NCBI GenBank assembly: GCA_007449985.2
Contig: VIIQ02000096.1
Location: 62,001-126,000, forward strand
Direction of reading: 5' to 3'
DNA: 64,000 nt
From: Desmodesmus armatus
Lineage: Eukaryota > Chlorophyta > Chlorophyceae > Sphaeropleales > Scenedesmaceae
Of the stretch, positions 1 through 10,910 are shown piece by piece; positions within the stretch are counted from its first letter, which is position 1, and the number at the start of each line of letters is the position of its first letter. A program made the translations under genes and the position numbers. Under the pieces are notes generated by a model that worked only from the letters and a program-made list of their open reading frames with translations, made no database searches and was not told where the DNA came from.

Positions 1-243
1 CCCCAACTCACTGCTGAAGCAACTCACTGCTGAAGCAACTATGTGACAGCAAAAGACTGCGCACACCACCACAGCAGTTTGGCGTTCTAGCATGTGCTCA
101 GCAACTATCTCGAATGCCAGCTGCTGCGAGTGAAACTCAACGAGAGAGATTTGTGGCCCACGCGCGCTTGCTGCTGCTGTGCTGGCCACCTGCAGGGCTT
201 GCACGGCTGTGATGCATGTCTCAGGCTAGCGCATGCGGAGGGG

Positions 244-995
244 TCAGCTGTCAGCGCCGTAGGCTGAAGGCAGCAGGGCACCTGCTACTTGCCGCCCTTC
301 ATCGTTCAGGAAGTTGAAGTAAGAGATGGCATTTCTCTGCAGCAACAGGCAGGCAGGCAGGAAAGAGACTCGCATGTGGTGCTGGTTGCGACACAGCACA
401 GCGCAACACAGCATCAAGTCACAAAGTACAGTCTGGGCCGACTGATGTTGTCGCCTGTCAAAATTGATAGTATTCAGACAGGTCAGGTGTTGGTGAACTG
501 CACCCCACAGCCTGGTTGCTGCCCAACACAGCCAGCAGCATTCAGGTGCTGTGCTGCTGCTGTACTTGTCCTTTGTAGGCCCATATGCTGCCAGGAAGCC
601 CCACCCACAACCGCACTTGGCAGCCCTAAGTGCTGCCAGACTGTCCCATCCACAACCATAGTTCCAGTTGTGTCTGGCACGGCAGAGCCGCGCAATTTGC
701 AAGGCAGCCAGGGGCTCATGCGGAAGTTCAAACCACACTCACTGTGTCTAAAGCCTCCACTGCGATACCCCGAGCCCTGAGGTGGTGTATCAGGGGTGGC
801 GGCAGGGGCCGTATGCGGCTGCCACAGCCCACAATCACCACTTCAGGGGCGGGGTGTGTCAACTCCAGGATGGCAAGGCTGTCAGGTGTGATGTCTTCAA
901 AGCTTCTCACATCCCACATCAGCCACGACTGCGGCAGGCATAGGATGGGGCCCTCAACGCTCACAGTGTTGACGACAAAGGAGTGAGGCAGGTAC
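244..995 (-). CDS. NDUFAF3: NDUFAF3-family (DUF498/Mth938) complex I assembly factor, 3' exons
   Basis: Two exons in phase are visible, 995-743 and 336-244. They are joined at an exact phase-0 junction: GAC ACA before gtgagt, then AGA AAT after ctgcag. The reading contains SFVVNTVSVEGPILCLPQ, then WDVRSFEDITPDSLAILEL, then RGIAVEALDT joined to RNAISYFNFLNDEGRQVAGA, and ends at a TGA at 244-246. The family fold (IxGxG-type loop VVIVGCGSRI, RGIAVE..DT.NA...FNFL..EGR..GALLP) matches what I know of NDUFAF3 and its plant homologues, which help assemble mitochondrial complex I. The first of these exons seems to start after ctag at 996-999. The 5' exon(s) with the start codon and mitochondrial presequence were not found and probably lie between 1000 and 1900. 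The gene is divergent from the gene starting at 1980. The family is clear; the exact 5' boundary is not. Confidence 0.82.
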
Positions 996-1979
996 CTAGC
1001 AAGGCCAGCAGTACAAATCAGGGTACACCAAGTGAGGCAGTTGGGTTTGCCAGGATATGGTGTTTATGTGTGACCAACCTGTGGGAACCCGCCCTTGCTG
1101 GTACCATGAAAGCCATTAATGACGGAGGTCCAAAGGGTGGGGAATTCAACGAGCCTGCGGCAGAGAGACTGATGTATGCAGCATGGATACTGCATGCAGT
1201 ACTGCTACTGTCAAGCTTCATGGCAACATGATAGGGCTGTGGACCAGTGGTGATGGCCACCTGCCCTGGCTGCAATGCTGCCCAGCCCATTTGCTCTACA
1301 CAGGTCCCGACAGCGTCTGAATACATTTCATCCACGTGTGTGCACTGGCTGTAGGGTTACATATAGCTGAGCTGCCGTCTGTGGCTTGGTGCGCTTGTGT
1401 AAAGGATCACACGCAGTCTCACCCTTGCAGCTTGGTCTTGCCAGCCTCTGCTTGTATCACTCCTGTCAGCCCAGACTGCCACCTGCATGCTGAAGGAGGA
1501 GCAGTTTAACAAGGCTTTCGCAGGTGCCACTGCTGCTACTGCTGGTGATGTAGGTGCTGCCCTGCCTTTGCAAAATTACTGGCTTGCACGCACCGCCTGG
1601 CTTGCGCGGCCCCCAGTTGCAGCAGGTGTGGCAGCTTCTGCCTGACTTGATTCTGGAGCATTTGGAGAGTCAAACAGATCAAACTCTAGTCATTATGAAA
1701 TAATATCGGTGACCCAGTGATGGAAAGGGTGGGGTGCCAACAGTGTTGACCAGATCAGTGTTGCCAGCCTGGAGGTACAGCAGCTGACCTGACCGCTCTC
1801 AGCATGGTTGTTTGCAAACTTCTGATGAATTTGTCAATGATCAATTATGACAACGGTGGTTGGATGATGTGTCAATGACCAAGTCTGACAACGGTCTGAG
1901 AACGGCATGATCTGCTCTGCTTCACCACCCATCATCGCTTGTAGTTATTTTCACAACTTCACAGAACATCTGAGCAGCC
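996..1979. promoter_or_regulatory. Intergenic/divergent promoter region between NDUFAF3-like gene and CPF membrane protein
   Basis: The region holds the unresolved 5' exon(s) of the leftward NDUFAF3-like gene and the 5' leader of the rightward gene at 1980. Two similar stretches, around 1825-1855 and 1865-1900, both contain TGTCAATGA and TGACAACGGT, a short imperfect direct repeat. No other convincing coding sequence was seen. Confidence 0.35.
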
Positions 1980-3806
1980 ATGTGTGAGCACGCTGCCATA
2001 GCTGTTCGCCGGTGCCCTTTCCTGGCGCAGCTGGCAAAGGAGCAGGGCGAGGAGTATGCCACAAGCATTGCCCTCGCACCCACCAAGCCAGTGGGTTCTG
2101 GAGAGCCCCTGCCTCAGGGCACAGATGCCGTGGTAGCTCTCGCCTCGTCTTACAACTTGTTCCACGGGCATGAGGGCATTTTGCCCCTCAAGAAGGGTCC
2201 TCACAAGCCCATTGCAGCATCTGGGGTTCGTTCTGGGTGCCCGTTTCACGCAAAGGCACAGGAAGCCCCCAGCACAGCACCCCTTCAGCAGCAGACAGCG
2301 GCATCCAGCAGGGGCACCGCGGCACCCTTTGCCACCATCAGCTTGTCCAACTTTGGCAAGGGGGTGAGTGCATACGCGTGTCCCTGCATGCTTCCTTGCT
2401 TTTGGTCAGCTCTTCCACTCACGGGCATGATGAGAGCATATTCTTCTGTTTGGTCTTCTGTTTCTGACATTGCACCTTTACGCGTCTGTGTCCTGCCTGC
2501 AGCCCAACTTTGGTGACTTCCTGCGCAAGCAGTTCAACAACAGCAGCAAAGGCAACAAGCCCCAGCGGCCCAGCAGCCAGCAGCAGCGACCCCAGCGCGG
2601 CGGGGCTGGTCCGCATGCAGGAAAGCCTCCGCATGGACCTGCCAGCACCAGCACAGGCACTGGCGGCAGTGGGGCACTGGGAGGCAGCACCAACAGCAGC
2701 AGCCTGGGCAGCGGCAACTTGAAGCCCCAACGTCCGCTTGGGGATTCAGTTGTAGGCTCGTCTGGTACTGGCAGGGGCTTTGGCAGCAGCGGCAGCAAGC
2801 CTCCAGGGGCCGCAGGGTACAGCAGCAGTAGCAGCAGCTCACCCCCCATACTAGGCTCCAGCAGCAGCGGTGCTAGTGCAAGTGCCAGGGCCGGCACGCC
2901 CACCGGATGGGCCAGCACCAGCAGTAGCTCAGGCAGTGTTCGGGGACCCTCGCCCTTCCAGCAGCAGCGCTTGGGCTCTGGCAGCAACAGCAGCCCAGGT
3001 GCAGACAGCAAGGGAGGCAGGGCCGGCAGCGGTAGCGGGGGAGCAGGGGGCGCCCAACGGCGCATCACCAGCGGCGGCAGCAGTGGCAGTGCCGCTCCTG
3101 CGTCAGGCAGTGCTGCGCCAGGCTGCCCCTGCGCAAATGGCTGGGTCCCATGGCAGGGCTGGTGTTCAACCAGTATGATAAGTTCATCTGCCCCCCACCC
3201 ATCGTAGCTGCGCGTGCTGCACTGGCAAAGACCGCAGCGGTGCAGACGCTGCGTCCCCAGGCCCTACCGGTGAAGCTTGTGGCAGTGGCAGCTGTTGTGG
3301 CGGGTATCAACCTCCCCTGTGGTGCGGTTCGTGAGCACTTTGAGAAGTTCTCAGTGGGCTGGTTTGTGGCTGTGCACGCCACCATCCCCTTTGTGGCCAT
3401 GCTGCGTAAGGCTGTGATCATGCCCAAGTATGCTATGCTGGTCACCATCGCAGCAGCAGTCATGGGGCAGATTGTGGGGTCCAGGATTGAGCGCATGCGG
3501 CTGCTGCACGAGCAGCAGCATGGCCCATCGCTGCCGCTGCAGCTGACCCTGCCCCTTCAGCAGCAGCAGCAGCAGGAGGGAAAGGCATCCTTCAGTTCCC
3601 GCACCACCAGCAGCAGCACGGGTGCTATGGGGCGTGGTGAGCAGCGCCGCAGCATGGCACAGCATGACAGCGGCAGCGGCAGGGGCAGGAACTGGCGTGA
3701 GCAGCTGGCAGCTGACCCAGAGCCTGCGGGTGAGGCAGCCGCAGGAGGGCGCTGCGGGGGTGTGATCGAAGGCCTGTTTGCACGCTTGCCAATGGTTAAA
3801 GCCTAG
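1980..3806 (+). CDS. Unrecognised membrane protein with N-terminal Cys-Pro-Phe motifs
   Basis: Exon 1 (1980-2363) starts MCEHAAIAVRRCPFLAQLAK and also contains VRSGCPFHAKAQEAP. It ends at GGG before gtgagt. Exon 2 starts at 2503 after tgcag in phase 0 (PNFGDFLRKQF) and runs into a long Ser/Gly/Gln/Ala-rich linker. The C-terminal part is in another frame: it can be read from about 3122 (LPLRKWLGPMAGLVFNQYDK) and stops at TAG 3804-3806. It has three hydrophobic segments (around VKLVAVAAVVAG, WFVAVHATIPFVAMLRK and YAMLVTIAAAVMG) and ends in a Gln/Ser-rich tail. The frame change near 3030-3121 is either an intron I could not phase or a one-base error. The CPF motifs resemble haem-regulatory (Cys-Pro) motifs; that function is inference. 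I recognise no family for the membrane part. Confidence 0.6.
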
Positions 3807-6693
3807 CGGGCTCAGGGTCAAAGCCTAGCGGGCGCGCAGGATGAGGCAGGAGGGTATGTGCTGTGTTTGTTCGGGTACCGCAGTGGCGTCCACTGCACGC
3901 AGCTGGTGCAGCGAGCAGCAGTGCAGAGGCCTGCCGCATGAGGGATGTGGTGTGCAAGTCTGTAGGGGTGTGCAGCCTGTGGGCATTTGTGAGTGTGAAG
4001 TGACTGTGTGGGGTGTGCAGGTGTGAGGCAGGGTGCAAGTGTGCTACGTCGGGGTGGGGTTGCTGCTTTTGGTGCGAGTGCTGCTTCTGGTGGCTGGGGA
4101 GTGGGCAGCAGGGGCAGTCTGTGGGAGCCTTGTTGCAACGTGGTGCGGCCAAGCATACGGTGTTCAGTGCAGTGTTGCATGTTGTGGCTGCAGGGCTATT
4201 GTCGTCTCACAGTCTAATAGGTACTTGGTGACCAAGGAGCAGGGGTTGTGTGTGTCTTGACAGCATTGCCTGGTGCAGCCTGCTCACTCATTGTTGCAGG
4301 CTAGCAGGTTTATATCACTGCAGGGCACTAGGTTGCTGGCACAGGAAGTGCCTGTTGGTGCATTTGAAAGTATGGGTGTGACGCGTCTCTTGCAGCACTT
4401 TGGTGCACATTTGTCATCCATCAGACAGGCAGGCCCTGCACATTTGTGTGCTTGCTGCACAAGCAAGCGAGTTGTTGCAGCGTTTGGAAGCTGTTGTGGT
4501 TTCAAGGGTGGCAGGCCAGCAGGTTGCATTGCTTGCAGCATAGCCAGACAAAGCTGTTTGGCGCTGTTGATACCGATGTTGTTGTTGAATGCCATCTGTG
4601 TTGGGGCTTGATGCTGTTGATACGTTGTGAAGTTTGTTTTGGTGAAAGGCTGTATGAACAGCTCCGCAAAGCTGTAGACCAGCCTGAAGTGGCGTGGTTG
4701 AGGTAATATATAACTCAAGTGTGGCTGCGGCAGTGGAGGGGCTCAAGGGATCGTTGAAGCAGCCAGAGTGTTGTGTTGTCAGGTGCTTGGCCCATGTAAC
4801 TCTGTGTGCTTGATTGTGAAGGTGAATGTCTGGGTGAAATACGATTGGTACAACGTTTGCTGTCCATGTGTGTCACTGAGGCTTGTGCTATGCTGGTGCT
4901 GCAGTGCATGTGACCATCCAAGTGACCTATCCAGGCCCGGGATCTGTTACAGATCAGGGCATGCATTGAAGGTGCAAGCTGTCAAAACCAGTCCACCACT
5001 GCCAGTCAAGATGCCTTTGAGGCTAAACGAGATTTGCCGTATGGAACTCACCCTTTGGAAGGCTGCAGTTGCAGCCAGCCATGCAGTCAATCAGGCCCAA
5101 ACCTCAGCTCCAACACCAAGCAGTAGACGCAAAGCAGTCACAACCCAGGCAACAGATTGCTGCGATACTATCTGCGCATGCATGCCTTTACCCGACCTGT
5201 CAGACACATGATAATACATGTCCAACTGGCAGGGTAGTTCTGATGTGTGCCGCAAGTTAGCAGCATCTCACACCACACATGTGTTGGCAGGCTCTGAAAA
5301 GCCGAGATTGACCTTGCCGCCAAAGCCTGCGCTAGGCACTAGCTGCGTGCACCCTCTATGACACTCCTGTCACAGTGTGCTGTACATCATGTACTGGCCG
5401 GGCCAGCTCTGCCACAGACTTCCCCATGACTGTCCTTTCACTCAACACCACCACTGAAATTGCTCCTGACAGGGAGCCCCGTCCCTCACACACACAGCAG
5501 CCTCAGCAGAACATAGCCCAACAAAGATACGATCAGCATAGTGTACCCCACCATGGTGTACCTCACAAGTGCATGACATGTGTGATGAACAACAGCATAT
5601 CACCGCAGGCGACGCTACATCCTGCCGAAGCCAGAGAGAAACAAGCAGCAAATTCAGATCCGCAAGTTGACGGCAACACCACAACGCTGCTGCTAACTCA
5701 GGAGTTTGAGCAAGGCAGCATGACTGCATGGACACAGCAGGCGCCTTTGGCGATCCGCAAGCCAACTCAACTTGAGTTGAACTTGGAACTACTCCTGCAG
5801 CAGGAAGCACGCGCTGCACTGATCGTAGGTGCAGGCGGTGCAAAAACTACACACATGTACATAGGGTAGAGTACACCATGCAAAGATACTGTACATGGTA
5901 CAGGTGGCGGCGGATACGTCCTTGGCAGCACTCCAGGGACTTGCATGCGTTGGCCTCTCAAACGATAAAGAAGCACGAGACGTCTGGGCCAGAAAAGTAC
6001 ATAGCAAGGAACTCAAAAGGAAAGCAAGAGCCTGAGAGGTGAATTGTCAACCCTCGATGGCACCATGCAAGCTCCACCCACGGCACCACCCATGGCAGGT
6101 CACCATTGCTGACCGTGCTTGACAATACTTGCTGCTGCCGCCGGCTGCCCACAGTCAAGGTGGCTAGGCAGAGGCTAGCTAGCTAGTCTGGATCTCAATA
6201 GCCCCAGCTCATGAACCTGATGATCTGGGGCGCTCCAGATCCTTGAAGTGGGGGTGAAATAGGAGTGGCGGTGAAGCCTTCACTCCTCCCGTGGATGAGT
6301 CATGAGCCACACCTAGGCTTGCTGTGCACCATGCACGGCACCCTCGATACGCTCATAGCCACTCCTGACTGCATCTTCAGCCATGTCCCACCACCTGCAC
6401 AGGAGGACAGAAGCAAACAGCAAGGCATGCCTCAGTTGCCAGTCAAGCAGTGTGGCTACTCCTTGCTCAGAGTTGTTGCTGTGCACCCATGACTGTTTTC
6501 CTCCCTGCAAACCCCAGAAATTTAAATCATTGCACCAATCATGGGTACTATTTTACTAACCTCAGTTGAAACAGTGGTACCCCTGGTACCAATCAAACCT
6601 GGTAGTACCCCTGCACTACCCCGCACAGTGCTTTCCAGCACAGAGTCAGTTCTAGGGTCAAACATACGGCCAATCTGTCAAAGCAGCAAACGC
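3807..6693. other. Gene-poor interval
   Basis: This is probably the 3' untranslated region of the gene ending at 3806 followed by intergenic sequence before the 3' end of the aquaporin gene. All open frames here lack domain-like composition and consistent splice phasing. I see no RNA gene or clear repeat. Confidence 0.5.
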
Positions 6694-9242
6694 TCACCTG
6701 CCCAGCTGCAGTCCAGTACCATACAGGGGCCAGCTGATGAGTGCTGCTGCAATGCCACCCAGCAACTCAGCCAGGATGTAGGCCGGCACAGCACCCCAGT
6801 AGCAGCCATATACGAAAGCAGGGCCTGCAGCATGCCGCAGCAGCAAACACAAACACAGTCACACCTGGTTCGTTAGGGCTGGCGTATTCTGTTCACAAAC
6901 TCTGGGTTGCGAACAAAACTTGACCACCCCTTCTTGTCAGCTGAGTTCCCTAAGTTGAAATCACAGTCCACTTCGGCTCAAGTCAGCCAAGAAAAAGCTC
7001 CTTCACACACATTTGCGCCATTGTCATGGTCACTGTTATGTTACATCTGACTTTGAATTTGAACTGTACCCGCCAGGTGCTCACCCAGAACACGTGCAGG
7101 GTTCAGTGCAGCCCCAGTGAAGCCACCACCGGTGATAGCAGCAGCAAACAGTGCAGCGCCAATGACCAGAGGCCCCATGATGCCGAAGCTTGGCTCCCCC
7201 ACTGCCACACTGTAGATGGTGACCACCAGCAGGAAGGTCATCAGAACCTCCCAGCCAAAGGCGTGCCAAAGGTTGATGCCCTGGAGAGAAGAGGGTGGGT
7301 GGGGTGGGGTGGGGTGAGTAAGGGGTCCCGGGGGGGGGGGGGGGGTAGGGGTTGGGGGCATGGTCAGCTCAGGGGGAGAAGGCGGTGTGGGCGAGCTTTC
7401 GTATATGTGGGGGTTGTCAAGCGGCAGGCGAAGCTGGTGGTAGCTGCAGGTTTGAAACAATCATGGCATCTGTGACGGCAATTGAGAGGCTGGCTGAGCG
7501 TGTCAGAAGGATGGTCAGGCCGTTGCAACAACAAAGTTCTGATCAGCAGCGCATGCATGCGGGTCAGCGCCGGACGCACCGTTGGAGCGAATGAGCCAAC
7601 ACATTTGCCTCCAGGAATCAGCAGCAGCTGCAGGACGTTAGACACAGCAACAAACACACATTGGTTCAAACAACACCAGGGCTTGTTCTGTGAGCTACAT
7701 TGATAGATGTCACGGTTGAAGACAGACAGGCATATGCAGAAGTTCACGCACAGGGTCATTCTGAAAGTGACAGGTAGGAGCCTGAGGGCTCTCGGTATTG
7801 CATACAGCCTCAAGTCCATGCTGCCTTTCCTGCAGATGCATCGACAGTGCAAGGCCATGCAGATGCTAGCTGCTTGACAGCGTCTTACGTGCAGGGAGGA
7901 GCCCACAGTTGCGCCCAGGACTTGAGCGACGATGTAGGCCAGACCCCTGAAAGCAAGACAGGCACACAGCAGCAGTCAAGAGTCAGGTATGACATGGTGA
8001 AAGGGGGAGATTATTCTGGTCGGCTGCTGCAGCCTTGACCATTCATTCGGATGATTGGGACGGTGCATTTGGGAGAGACAGGCAGCATTTGTAGCCATTG
8101 CCAGCCTGAAGGCGTGCGGCCTCCCCTCAATCTGTCATTGACCAATCACTCATGCATTGACTTGTGTACTTGGACTTGGCCTCCGCACTAAGCTAGGCTG
8201 AGAGTCGGTGGCCACTTGCCAAGCCCAGTGCTTTCGGTTTGCTTCAGGAGCTGTACAGCTGGACAGCAGTTGTGCTGTGCCCCTCACCTGCTGAATGATG
8301 TGTGTCCAGTCACAAGGGTGGCAACAGTCACTGCACACAATGCAGATCAACAACAGCGGCCAGGGTTTAGGATGCCGTTGGAATACAGAATGCACTGAAC
8401 CTTGGGCTGAGCTGGCATTGGTTTGTAAGGTGGGTTGGCCAGCACAGGTTGATGAAGTTGACTGTCTGCTTGATTGCCATTTCAGAAGGACAGTGGTACT
8501 GTCTTATGAGTGGTGTAGTTCAACGCGGCCGGAAGTTTCAAAATGCTGATGATGCTGTTTGTGGTATGCTGAGTTGGGCAGTACTGCATTTCTGAGGAGT
8601 AGTGTAACTGAAGGCTTGCCACATGTGACCTTTGGTCGATGACTGAAGACACTCAACAGCTAAACGGATCATCTGTGCATGTGCATGGCAATCACGACTC
8701 ACCAGCGGGATTCAAGTGGCCACCAGACACATTGGCAGACACGTACACTGCACGCACAAAGCAGCAGCTTACTTAGAGGCGGAGCCTGAGCTAGGACAAC
8801 CAGTGACATGTACGGGCACAGGGAGTCAGGCAGGATGTCATGCTAGCATATGCCTCAGCATGCTGCAGTCAAACATACGATGCAGTATTCATCATTGAGG
8901 AAACACTTCATAAGGCACATTCCATGTATGGCACCAGCAGACTTCCACCAAACTGCGGGCCCAACAGCACACATCCACCTTGCTGACTCACCGAGGACAG
9001 CAAGGGCAATGCCATTGGCAGCAGCAGCAGAGCCTGAGGGGGCAGCGCCACCGAAGAAGGCGAACAGCAGAGTACAGAAGAACTGCACACCAGCAGAGCA
9101 GCACTGACGTTGATGCCGGTGATCACAACTGCAGCGACTGTGAGTGATCACAAAGATTCATGCAGTATGCCCTCACCTCTGCTGCTACGGCAGCGTAAAG
9201 CCGCCCTGAACTAGCCTGATCGGTTTGAAGGAGTCCGGGCAT
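6694..9242 (-). CDS. Aquaporin / major intrinsic protein (MIP), complete
   Basis: Eight phase-consistent exons: 9242-9177, 9082-8992, 8747-8703, 8330-8288, 7946-7889, 7627-7580, 7280-7085 and 6824-6694. Together they give 225 residues. Exon 1 begins MPGLLQTDQASSGRLYAAVA. The first half-helix motif is SGGHLNPAVTVATL, formed across the exon 3/4 junction. The second is TGGGFTGAALNPARVLG, with G of VLG split between exons 7 and 8. Hydrophobic segments such as EFFCTLLFAFFGG, LAYIVAQVLGATVG, VLMTFLLVVTIYSVAVG, LVIGAALFAAAIT and YILAELLGGIAAALIS give the usual six helices. The NPA and NPAR motifs identify a water/small-solute channel; subfamily and membrane are not determined. The stop TGA (6696-6694) lies inside a CAGgtgagc donor consensus, so a further 3' exon is possible. 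The gene is divergent from the LRR gene at 9782. Confidence 0.9.
7330..7345. repeat. 16-G homopolymer in aquaporin intron
   Basis: Sixteen consecutive G are followed by TAGGGGTTGGGGG. Together with GGGTGGGGTGGGGTGGGG just upstream (7290-7317), this is a strong G-quadruplex candidate on the plus strand. In the aquaporin pre-mRNA it is C-rich. Confidence 0.9.
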
Positions 9243-9781
9243 CCTGACTTGATCGCTCGGCTGGTTTGCTCGGTGTCGGAGGCTTCCGAGTAGGTTTTCT
9301 GGGCGTTATCAGGATGTCGCTAGCGCAGCGAGCAATTGGATCGCCAAAGCTATTGAGGAGGCTTAAGGATTGCCACATCGCTGATTGGACCAATGTTATT
9401 TCCGTTCCACACGTGTCCATGGTGAGTGTAGGTCACGTCAGCTCCTAGAGCAAAGCAGGGGCAGCCGATGCAAGCTAGATACAATGCCGATGTTGTGTTA
9501 GGCTGATATGATTGCTGTCTGGTTGTACTGCTTATTCCAGGTGCGCACAGCTGTTTGGCAGTTGCAGATCATTCAACCACCCAACTATAGCAGGTCCTAC
9601 TGTACCCTCAGGTACTGTGAGTTGAGTACAGTGCATGCACAATAATCTGTTGCAGCTCCTTCTGTCCGATATCCAGACAGTCTGGCTCTACCATGCCCAA
9701 CTGCTGTCAAGTCAACAACAACACACTTTGCGTTGGGAGCCCTCCAGTGCTTTTCACTCCTGTACTGTGTCAGGGGTTGGG
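9243..9781. promoter_or_regulatory. Divergent promoter region between aquaporin and LRR genes
   Basis: About 540 bp separate the aquaporin start codon (leftward) and the LRR start codon (rightward). The frame of the LRR gene is open further upstream to about 9635, but the first ATG followed by a lysine/arginine-rich start (MDRPKRNKK) is at 9782. No distinct TATA box or operator could be assigned. Confidence 0.4.
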
Positions 9782-10843
9782 ATGGACAGACCCAAAAGGA
9801 ACAAAAAGGACGTGTACACTAGCCCTGCAGGGCCAGCAAGCGGTCAGTGGAGGGTGCCACAAGCTGCACAGCAGCAGCAGCACCGTCAACAGCCTGATGC
9901 AGCAGGAGCTTTCTCACAGCAACATCAGCTACAAGAGCTCCCTGAAGCTGTTCTCACACAGATCGTGCTGGCAGGTGGCACGCAGCGGCACCTGCATGGG
10001 GTGTTGGCTGCTGTCTGCCAGGATTGGCGCACATACCTCCTGCAAAGCACTAAGCAGCTCTCAGTAGGCCTCACTAGCCAGGCAGGCGCAGCATCGCTGG
10101 CAGTGTGGCTATCCAAGCATGCTGCAGACCTCGAGCAGCTGCATATGGCAACAGTCGGCCTGTTTGGCCGCAACTGCGACAACGACACGCGCCTGAAGCT
10201 GTTTCAGTCCCTACACAGGGCAGCTGCTGGTGCAGCTGCTGAGCCAGCAGGTGATGACAGCGCTGCCCCCAGCAGTGGCTCAGATGCCAACAACAGCAGC
10301 AGCTCCTCAGGCACCAGCAGCAGCCCACAACACAGCCAGCAGCGCGAGCATGATGGTGCTAACCCTGTCTCACCTAGCAGTGCAGCAGCAGCAGGTACCG
10401 ACAGCAGGAGCATCGACCTTGGAAGCCCCCCACACACCAACCCCGACAATGGAAGGGATTCTCAGCAGCAGCCAAGCAGCAGTGGCATCATCTCAAGTGA
10501 CAGCAGGAGCAGTGCAGGAGATGAGGAGCTCACAGACAGTCCCACACCGCAACCAGCAGTTGGTGGGCTGTTTGCAGGCTGCGCACACCTTGCCACTCCC
10601 AGCCCCACAGGCGATCTGATCGCTGCTGCAGCTGCAGCGAATGCAGGGGCTGGTGCGGTGAATGCGGCTGCAGCTGCTTCGACTGCAGCCGCTGCTAGTA
10701 GTGCTGGGCTGCTGCCCTGCACGCACCTGCAGCAGCAGCACCATGCAAGCCAGCAGCACGAGCAGCAGCGGGGACAGCAGCCACAGTCACAGCCACAGCA
10801 GCAGGACCAGTCTCAGGATCCCCAGCAGCAGCATGACCAGACT

Positions 10844-10910
<67 letters not shown>

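Noticed and set aside
2478..3068. 196-codon minus-strand Leu/Pro-rich frame
   Set aside because: Antisense of the Ser/Gly linker of the CPF membrane protein.
9635..9781. Upstream extension of the LRR gene to 9635
   Set aside because: The frame is open but it has an odd composition and the stronger start is at 9782 (MDRPKRNKK); the extension is more likely 5'-UTR.
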